In this document: piece by piece, positions 58,836 to 64,000 of the stretch
How the letters are laid out: every line of letters begins with the position of its first letter
Numbering within the stretch: position 1 is the stretch's first letter
From: Distichodus sexfasciatus
Lineage: Eukaryota; Chordata; Actinopteri; Characiformes; Distichodontidae
Direction of reading: 5' to 3'
Length of the DNA: 64,000 nucleotides
Assembly: GCA_032718565.1 (NCBI GenBank)
Contig: JAVGVS010000113.1
Span: 46,443-110,442 of the forward strand
Notes under the pieces: model-generated
Told to the model about the DNA's origin: nothing
Database searches by the model: none
The model's input: only the letters and a program-made list of their open reading frames with translations
Made by a program: the position numbers and the translations under genes

Positions 58836-58963
58836 GTGATGAAGAGAACGTTCCTGAAGCTCCTCCCCCATCGGCTCGTCCTAGTCGTCGTGCCAAAGCT
58901 GCAGCTCTGGAGAAAACCAAGCAGGACCTGACCTCACTTCTCAACCAGGAGGCCAGCAGCTAG
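46901..58963 (+). CDS. NCAPG: NCAPG, condensin complex subunit 3 (CAP-G)
   Basis: 21 coding exons: 46901-47008, 47125-47349, 47667-47895, 49004-49149, 49541-49625, 51479-51671, 52605-52754, 52901-53041, 53133-53256, 53770-53859, 54349-54531, 54812-54922, 55178-55297, 55432-55683, 56614-56795, 57369-57531, 57799-57969, 58263-58380, 58471-58515, 58607-58676 and 58837-58963. Phases close perfectly; 1010 aa (human about 1015). CAP-G is the HEAT-repeat subunit of condensin I that, with CAP-H, binds DNA and shapes mitotic chromosomes. Visible hallmarks are an N-terminal HEAT region with SNPEVRRAVLSCIAPSA (about 246-262), KLIPVE, EFIGQQLIL, a coiled-coil segment (about 498-558), LWYNPVTEDD and NVAELLVELTRP. 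The basic tail is PSRRAKAAALEKTKQDLTSL. A 15-Glu run is at residues 84-98. A 5' UTR intron precedes the ATG. Confidence 0.96.
47350..49003. other. NCAPG introns 3 and 4
   Basis: Intron 3 (47350-47666) ends in a TG tract. Intron 4 (47896-49003) carries AT-rich sequence with an end reminiscent of hAT elements (ATTGCCCAACCCTA at about 48832). No other gene. Confidence 0.45.
49915..51319 (+). mobile_element. hAT transposon relic with BED zinc-finger coding remnants, nested
   Basis: Lies in NCAPG intron 6. It starts TAGGGGTGGGCGATTTTTAT, ends CATATCGCCCAGCTCTA, and is flanked by a perfect 8-bp duplication TTAGACAT (49907-49914, 51320-51327). The left half encodes fragments of a BED-finger hAT transposase: MATTGEKQELVPKK from 50106, then LFQHLKQRHTAEWEK and DTFSNCVPYDKNGSQWKAIT. 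After a gap the same family resumes as CVEKPGFINMPKV, LPSRKYFSEFDLPQLYNETR (about 51010-51130). Frameshifts and stops make it inactive. Between them, about 50469-50990, a second insertion begins TAGGGCCCTATGACGG. Confidence 0.85.
50469..50990 (+). mobile_element. Inner nested element with CGGBP1-like finger remnant
   Basis: Interrupts the hAT transposase remnant. It begins TAGGGCCCTATGACGGAATC, a start I associate with other fish hAT elements. A broken frame reads SAKFRAEQYPNHFYESGEQL, FCKFCQHTIDCTRRN and HLKSKTHQKCF, the Cys-Cys-His-His spacing of BED/CGGBP1-type fingers. The right boundary is uncertain. Confidence 0.55.
51730..51995. repeat. Pyrimidine-rich (CTTC)n stretch in NCAPG intron 7
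   Basis: Irregular CCTTCCTTCTTTC words over about 260 bp. The following part of the intron carries dispersed repeat B at 52085-52280. Confidence 0.7.
52085..52280 (+). repeat. Dispersed repeat B copy in NCAPG intron 7
   Basis: CATTGTCATCTCTGCTACAT, CAGAGAGACGAGATGACATG and AAGGCACATGGAATAAACAC match the copies at 17878 and 25556. Confidence 0.7.
52755..52900 (+). other. NCAPG: NCAPG intron 8 bracketed by AC and GU repeats
   Basis: The 146-nt intron starts GTAGGT followed at once by (AC)16 (52761-52792). It ends with a GU-repeat stretch (52874-52897) before the TAG acceptor. No polypyrimidine tract is present. The two tracts are complementary and could fold the intron so that donor and acceptor come together. 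Confidence 0.7.
53285..53690. repeat. Purine-rich GGGACGAGACA-type degenerate array in NCAPG intron 10
   Basis: Irregular repeats of GGGACAGAC, GGGACGAGAC and ACGGAACAGAC over about 400 bp between exons 10 and 11. Open frames on the opposite strand here are compositional. Confidence 0.65.
54923..55177 (+). other. NCAPG: NCAPG intron 13 bracketed by AC and GU repeats
   Basis: The donor GTACCA leads directly into (CA)n (54926-54947). The acceptor CAG is preceded directly by (TG)n (55156-55174). This has the same architecture as intron 8, in a 255-nt intron. Confidence 0.7.
55684..56613. other. NCAPG intron 15
   Basis: 930 bp of AT-rich sequence with one short (CA)n at about 56458-56472. No repeat family or gene recognised. 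Confidence 0.4.
56805..57127 (+). mobile_element. hAT-like MITE copy in NCAPG intron 16
   Basis: Same family as 9545 and 30105: AAGGCATCAGACTGATGCTT, GATTTGGCCAATATTTTC, TATCTTGTCTTTACGCGCTC, end CTTATCGTGCATCCCTC. It begins about 10 bp after the donor of exon 16, so the 5' terminus is missing. Confidence 0.65.
58790..58836 (+). promoter_or_regulatory. NCAPG: TG/GC alternating tract forming the NCAPG exon 22 acceptor
   Basis: (TG)n followed by (GC)n runs directly into the CAG acceptor of the last coding exon (counting the non-coding first exon). There is no pyrimidine tract. Alternating TG/CG DNA of this length is prone to Z-form. Confidence 0.7.
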
Positions 58964-60000
58964 AGCAGCTCCAGCACAGAGCATTGGAACAGCCATATTA
59001 ATCCCCGGACCCCACCCCTCAATCATAACCCCTTCAATAGATGCCCCCACTAAAAACATCTCCCTCCATAATAATGCCCTCGATATATATTGTCCCCGCT
59101 AAATATTCCACCCCAATAATAATCCCTTCAATACATACACCCCCTCAGTATACACCCATTAAAACTATCGCCCTCAAAATATATACTTCCATCAATATAC
59201 ACCTCCCTAAATATACACTTCCTATATATATATATCCCACCCCCACCCCACCCACTTTAGTGCCTGTTTTTCTTATTTTCCAGTTATTAACTGTTCTGTC
59301 TCTTGTGTGGATGAGTTTTTCGTCTTTCTGCCATCCATTTATTGAGCTAATGAACCTGCAGCGTCTGATCAACTGTGTATCGCTAATTCATCTGTTATTT
59401 AATTAAAACCAAAATAGTTTTTATCCAGAAAATTCTTCTCCAAAACCAACATGCGGAAGATTTACTTTCACATCTCTCAGTTTGCACTCACATGAACAAG
59501 GCAAAAGTAAAGGTGCACTGGAGAAACATGCGGCGCTCTTACTTTACAGTGGGTCAGAGTGGCCAGCCGGGCTGCTGTGCTTAGTTTTACTCATTTGATA
59601 AAGCTAATGGAATATGAAGACGTTTGTTGTTTTTGTACAAACTGTATTTGAGGAAAACAACTCATTACTTTTTAGTTTGGCAAACATGGATGAGACACAT
59701 TTTGGTTTTAATGTGAAAAATGAATGAATGAACCGAGTTGTACTCTACCGTGTAGTGAACGTTTATATTGTGTTTTAGTCTTGATTGATTGCTAAATGTG
59801 TTGTGAAAGTGTGTTTGTATCTGCTCCCGTATAAACTCCACACTTTCCCGTGTCTCTTCCGTTACTTCATCACCTCCTCAGTCCCGCCAGCAGCTTTGTG
59901 TTCCGACTCGAGCTGGAGATGTTGGACAGGGATAATGCGGGATGGAAATTGCCTTGCTATGATTTTACAAATAAATTCTTAAATCTGATTTCCTTGCTGC
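58964..60000 (+). other. NCAPG: NCAPG 3' UTR
   Basis: No coding structure. 59025-59240 holds degenerate CCCTCAATATATAC-like words. An AATAAA at 59970-59975 is the best poly(A) signal, about 1 kb after the stop. Confidence 0.5.
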
Positions 60001-61230
60001 AGTGTTTTGGCATGAAACCGAGCAGGAACCATTTCATCATTAGACAGTTTTAGAAAAATCACGGTTGTTTATCAAGGACATAAATCATCACATTTCCACA
60101 GGTTTACAGCGACTGGAGCGGACTGTGAAAACATTTTCATCTTTTACTACACACCGCTGCTACATGTACAAACTCATCCATGCTACAGTACTGCACTTGC
60201 AGCTTTTCTCCACTTGACACCTGCTGCAATATTTGCACCTATTATTGAATCCTTAATGCATCTTCTACCTCCAGTTTAGAGTTAATATTTAATCTTTATA
60301 AACGCTCATTCGATGTGTCTTCTTTGTGCTCTGTAGAAACTGGAGCAACGTTGTCTGATCTCTCTATGTACTGTATAAAGCTGACAAAATTGGACTTTAA
60401 AATCTAAACCAGCTAAAACGACTTTAAATACTATAGTATACGTAAGCGTATACGCTTTTGCAATATATTTATTTTATTACGTTTGGCAACATTTCAAATA
60501 ATTTAATAATTCAATAAATAACATTTGTCTTAGTTTTATGCACAGCAGTGCCGGTGTTAAGGCGCTGTTCGGCTGCAGGTGAGACGAGCACTCAGACCTT
60601 TACTGCTTTGCCCCTCCGTGCCACCTCCCGATGTGGTCTCAGTTCGGTTCGTTTCAGGGGGGTCTGAGTTCGTTTGGCGTGTTCCCATGTACGTTAAAAA
60701 ATGCTGACTAATCGATCCGAGTTCGCTTTGAGGGCTGAAACGGATCAAGTGTGAAAACACCCTAAAGTTACATCTCAGGAAAAAAAGGAATACGGAGAGT
60801 GTGCGTTTCTCGAAAATACGTCTTTTTCACCATCTACGTTACTTACGAGTTACCCAAAAGACGTCGGAACGCGGTTTTTTCGACACGGGGAAAAGACAGG
60901 TTAATTATTATTATGTACGTAGTTTTCTGTACAAGCACATGATGGCGCCACAGGTCCACGTATTGTACAGGTTAAACGCTCTTTGAACAATTTTACACTT
61001 ATACCGTTAGAGGCATGGCAATTTTGTTTATTGCACTTCAACAATATCACTATCAAGCTAGAGGTCAGTCCGTGTGCTTTCAGGTTGTGCATTAAATAGA
61101 GGAAGAACATAACAGGAGTAAAGACGAAAAACAATATTTTAGTTGAAGATGAAATAAAACAATTATTAAATACTCGATCTTTGTTTATCTGTAGAATCTT
61201 CTCATCTCTATATTACTTAACACAATTTTC
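60001..61230. other. NCAPG-histone intergenic region
   Basis: Carries an inverted fragment of dispersed repeat B (60338-60400) and a fish hAT-like end (CTGAAACGGATCAAGTGTGA at about 60736-60765). No gene is supported. Confidence 0.45.
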
Positions 61231-61269
61231 AAGGCTACAAAGGCCAAAAACGCTGCCGCAAAGAAGTAT
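61231..61269 (+). pseudogene. Possible histone H1 C-terminal tail remnant
   Basis: AAGGCTACAAAGGCCAAAAA, then CGCTGCCGCAAAGAAG, reads K-A-T-K-A-K-N-A-A-A-K-K. This is the Lys/Ala-rich composition of an H1 tail, standing alone in AT-rich DNA. No H1 globular domain or stem-loop is nearby. The match is short; the main support is position, just upstream of H2A as in the fish histone repeat. Confidence 0.3.
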
Positions 61270-61712
61270 ATGTGCATTTACATGCCTGGCTTTATCCATA
61301 AAAAGACTTTTTTAGAGTTACTCACATATTCTCATTAAAGAGTTGTATGTTCGCTGCCAATATGTTTCAGTAAATATATGACCTCTTTATACATATTAAA
61401 AATATTGTTTAGATTTAGTTTTGTAATTTACATGGTCCTCAAAACGATTTTGTACAGCAATGTGTATGACAAAGAATCATGACTATTACAATTAATACAA
61501 ATGAATAAGCAGTCATTAAACATAACTGCACCAATTAAATGTGGGCCACATGACTACTGTTGTGTGTAGACGTCATCTTTTTATTTGGTGTTATCTTATT
61601 ATGACTACTGTTGGAGATGTGTAAGTTGGAGAGGAGAGTTGTGTGTGACGGCGGGAGGTATACAGTTGAAAGATTTGTAGGCGTGGCCTGGTACTTTGAT
61701 TGTACTCTCGCG

Positions 61713-61837
61713 ATTGGCTGATGCTCCCTGACATGCTAAGCCAATTGGAGAGCAGCTGTTGTTGCTTTATAAGACACGCTCAGCGGCGCTCGAACTCTAT
61801 TTCAGTTCTATTAGCACAAGCGATTACAACAGCCAGA
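61713..61837 (+). promoter_or_regulatory. Histone H2A promoter and 5' UTR
   Basis: Inverted CCAAT (ATTGG 61713-61717), CCAAT (61741-61745) and TATA box (TTATAAG, TATAA at 61768-61772), typical of replication-dependent histone promoters. Transcription probably starts near 61797. Confidence 0.7.
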
Positions 61838-62224
61838 ATGAGCGGAAGAGGCAAGACCGGAGGAAAGGCAAGGGCTAAGGCCAAGACTCGCTCGTCCCGT
61901 GCTGGCCTCCAGTTCCCCGTGGGCCGTGTGCACAGGCTTTTGCGTAAAGGTAACTATGCTGAGCGGGTTGGTGCCGGCGCTCCCGTCTACTTGGCTGCCG
62001 TGCTCGAGTATCTCACCGCTGAGATCCTGGAGTTGGCTGGCAACGCCGCCCGCGACAACAAGAAGACGCGTATCATTCCCCGTCATCTGCAGCTGGCCGT
62101 GCGTAACGACGAGGAGTTGAACAAGTTGTTGGGCGGCGTGACCATCGCTCAGGGCGGCGTGCTGCCCAACATTCAGGCCGTTCTCTTACCCAAGAAGACC
62201 GAAAAGCCAGCCAAGACCAAATAA
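61838..62224 (+). CDS. Histone H2A, replication-dependent
   Basis: 128-aa intronless core histone, intact. It starts at MSGRGKTGGKARAKAK; an upstream in-frame Met at 61700 lies in the promoter. Core-fold hallmarks are AGLQFPVGRVHRLLRKGNYA, the acidic-patch residues in EYLTAEILE and RNDEEL, and the C-terminal LLPKKTEKPAKTK. There is no SQ(E/D)Y tail, so it is not H2AX, although the N-terminus is H2AX-like. It dimerises with H2B in the nucleosome. A perfect histone stem-loop follows 35 nt after the stop, which implies S-phase, non-polyadenylated mRNA. Confidence 0.97.
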   Translation: MSGRGKTGGKARAKAKTRSSRAGLQFPVGRVHRLLRKGNYAERVGAGAPVYLAAVLEYLTAEILELAGNAARDNKKTRIIPRHLQLAVRNDEELNKLLGGVTIAQGGVLPNIQAVLLPKKTEKPAKTK

Positions 62225-62258
62225 ATACGCGCTGTTTACGAAGCTCGATACCCCCAAA

Positions 62259-62274
62259 GGCTCTTTTAAGAGCC
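62259..62274 (+). terminator. Histone 3' stem-loop (H2A)
   Basis: GGCTCTTTTAAGAGCC, with a 6-bp stem and TTTA-type loop, preceded by CCCAAA and followed by ACCCAA. It is the SLBP binding site for histone mRNA 3' processing. Confidence 0.95.
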
Positions 62275-62717
62275 ACCCAACTCACTCTAAAAGTGCAGTT
62301 TCTCTCTTTGTTGATTTTGTATGTTCACTATTAAAGTACAAACAAATGACGCTGAACATAAAACCGTAGTGTAGTTGCTATGAAAGACAACGCTTATTTT
62401 TAAGTCATAATGATCTTACTACTAGCAACTTGTAGTAACAAATGCTGATTACATTTATTAAAATATTGTAAAATGCGAATTAAATGTACATGAAGTCCAC
62501 ATTTGAATGAATTAATAGGTCTATAAATATAGATCTATAGTTGAGTCACCGTGTTAACAGTTGAAGCCTTCTTGACATTTTATATTTAAATGTACTTTAT
62601 ACACGTACATAAATAAAGTGTGTGCTTTAATAAGGGGGGAAATTTTATTTTTTTTAAATATGGAGTAAACAAGAAGCGCAGCTGGACTAATGCCGCCTTT
62701 TTTTAAAACGAATGCGC

Positions 62718-63283
<566 letters not shown>

Positions 63284-63313
63284 ATCTTACTACAAGTTCA
63301 GTTTATCCACAAA

Positions 63314-63329
63314 GGCTCTTTTAAGAGCC
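63314..63329 (+). terminator. Histone 3' stem-loop (H3)
   Basis: GGCTCTTTTAAGAGCC, identical to the H2A element, preceded by CCACAAA and followed by ACCTAAA. Confidence 0.95.
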
Positions 63330-63466
63330 ACCTAAACGTTCCAGTAAAATCGAGCACATTTTCATATGATGAATTCTTGAATAGAGTCTTTATCGTGTTG
63401 TATAGCTTATCGTCTTGAATAAATAAAATTAATTAAATATAATTAACATCACGTAAAGTATTTACA

Positions 63467-63553
63467 GAGGCGGTTACTTACACCAAGAGAAAGACTCACC
63501 ACCATGGATGTGGTCTGCGCCAGGGAGGCACCGTGTACGTTTCCGGCGGTTAA
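63467..63553 (+). pseudogene. Histone H4 pseudogene, 3' remnant
   Basis: GAG GCG GTT ACT TAC ACC reads E-A-V-T-Y-T, then AAG AGA AAG ACT (K-R-K-T), ATGGATGTGGTCTGCGC (M-D-V-V-C), and a stretch ending GTTTCCGGCGGTTAA that resembles the codons of the H4 end G-F-G-G-stop. This tracks the last 35 or so codons of H4, with a 9-bp deletion (the E-H-A codons), a 2-bp deletion before the Met and a loss of about 10 bp in the L-K-R codons. The N-terminal two thirds are missing. It is on the + strand, in line with H2A and H3. Confidence 0.75.
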
Positions 63554-63570
63554 ACGATCTCGGAACGTCA

Positions 63571-63588
63571 AGGCTCTTTTACGAGTCG
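63571..63588 (+). terminator. Degenerate histone stem-loop of the H4 relic
   Basis: GGCTCTTTTACGAGTC about 20 nt after the relic TAA. It is close to the intact GGCTCTTTTAAGAGCC elements, but the right arm carries changes that break pairing, so it probably no longer works. Confidence 0.65.
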
Positions 63589-64000
63589 CGCACATGTTAA
63601 GCTCAAAAGTTGTTTGCTAAGTAATTTTATGATTCAGAAAACGCAGTGGAATTCGCAGCACTGCATCAAATTTGTTTTGTGAAAATCAAGTCTTGGCGTT
63701 TTAAAGTTGAAACGAATTTATCAGCTATATAAAATGTAGACACAATTCCAGAGTACAAATAATAAGCAAAGCTCAAAATAAGTAGAACATGATCTCTGCA
63801 GGTAGAAAAGAAGAATTAAATAACAAACGGGGGCGTAGGCGATTGTCTTCTCGAGTCATTGTTTATAAGAAAGCTTAGTATTTTTCACTCTAATGTGGTC
63901 TTAAGTTTAACGGCTAGCAGTACTGCCTATTATAGTTAGTTGATCAAGTGATGCGCAGATAGCACCTGGAAATTTTTAACTAGTAATTTTTCCTATCTCT
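63589..64000. other. Right edge, no gene seen
   Basis: AT-rich sequence. I looked for an H2B remnant, expected next in the fish histone order, and did not find one before the window ends. Confidence 0.4.

Noticed and set aside
61838..62224. H2AX identity for the H2A gene
   Set aside because: The N-terminus is H2AX-like, but the SQ(E/D)Y tail is absent and a replication-dependent stem-loop is present, so canonical H2A is the better call.
63589..64000. Histone H2B relic at the right edge
   Set aside because: Expected from the fish histone order, but no recognisable H2B codon string was found.

Overview
This window is vertebrate nuclear DNA, almost certainly from a ray-finned (teleost) fish. 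The evidence is intron-split genes with GT-AG junctions, replication-dependent histone genes ending in the 3' stem-loop, very abundant (TG)n/(CA)n microsatellites, tRNA-derived SINEs and many hAT-type DNA transposon remnants. I cannot name the species. Two large genes were rebuilt exon by exon from reading-frame phase and junctions. Their reconstructed proteins (541/1624 and 1010 residues) match family expectations.

Layout. Positions 1 to about 24,090 contain no gene I can support. This stretch is a repeat field: SINE copies, AT-rich and CATCACAACC-type minisatellites, long TG/CA tracts, an 840-bp pyrimidine-only-like tract, a complete non-autonomous hAT element with target-site duplication (2465-3636), and an inverted pair of a TG-bracketed repeat near 17-18.5 kb. 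A CpG-rich promoter at 24.1-24.2 kb starts LCORL (24209-42531, + strand). Six shared exons lead to two alternative endings. One is a short terminal exon with Pipsqueak-type helix-turn-helix domains (32509-33490). The other is a 4.2-kb exon with AT-hooks and the LCOR/LCORL long-form C-terminal region (37153-41369), which corresponds to the PRC2-associated PALI2 form. Each ending has its own poly(A) signal.

NCAPG (condensin I HEAT subunit CAP-G) follows on the same strand (coding 46901-58963, 21 coding exons). Its promoter is a small tandem array of TCTCGCGAGA elements. Many of its introns end in GU repeats instead of a pyrimidine tract, and several also begin with AC repeats. This matches the RNA-bridged intron architecture described in zebrafish. 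Intron 6 holds a nested hAT transposon relic with BED zinc-finger coding remnants and a perfect 8-bp duplication.

The right end is a histone cluster: an intact H2A gene (61838-62224) and an intact H3.2 gene (62873-63283), each with CCAAT boxes upstream and the perfect 16-nt stem-loop downstream. They are followed by a decayed, truncated H4 relic (63467-63553) with a degenerate stem-loop and preceded by a short H1-tail-like remnant (61231-61269). The order (H1)-H2A-H3-(H4), all on one strand, fits the fish-type histone repeat.

Functionally the window joins a chromatin corepressor/PRC2 cofactor gene, a mitotic chromosome condensation gene and replication-dependent histones. LCORL-NCAPG is the classic body-size locus in mammals. 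Here the two genes lie head-to-tail, whereas in mammals they are convergent.
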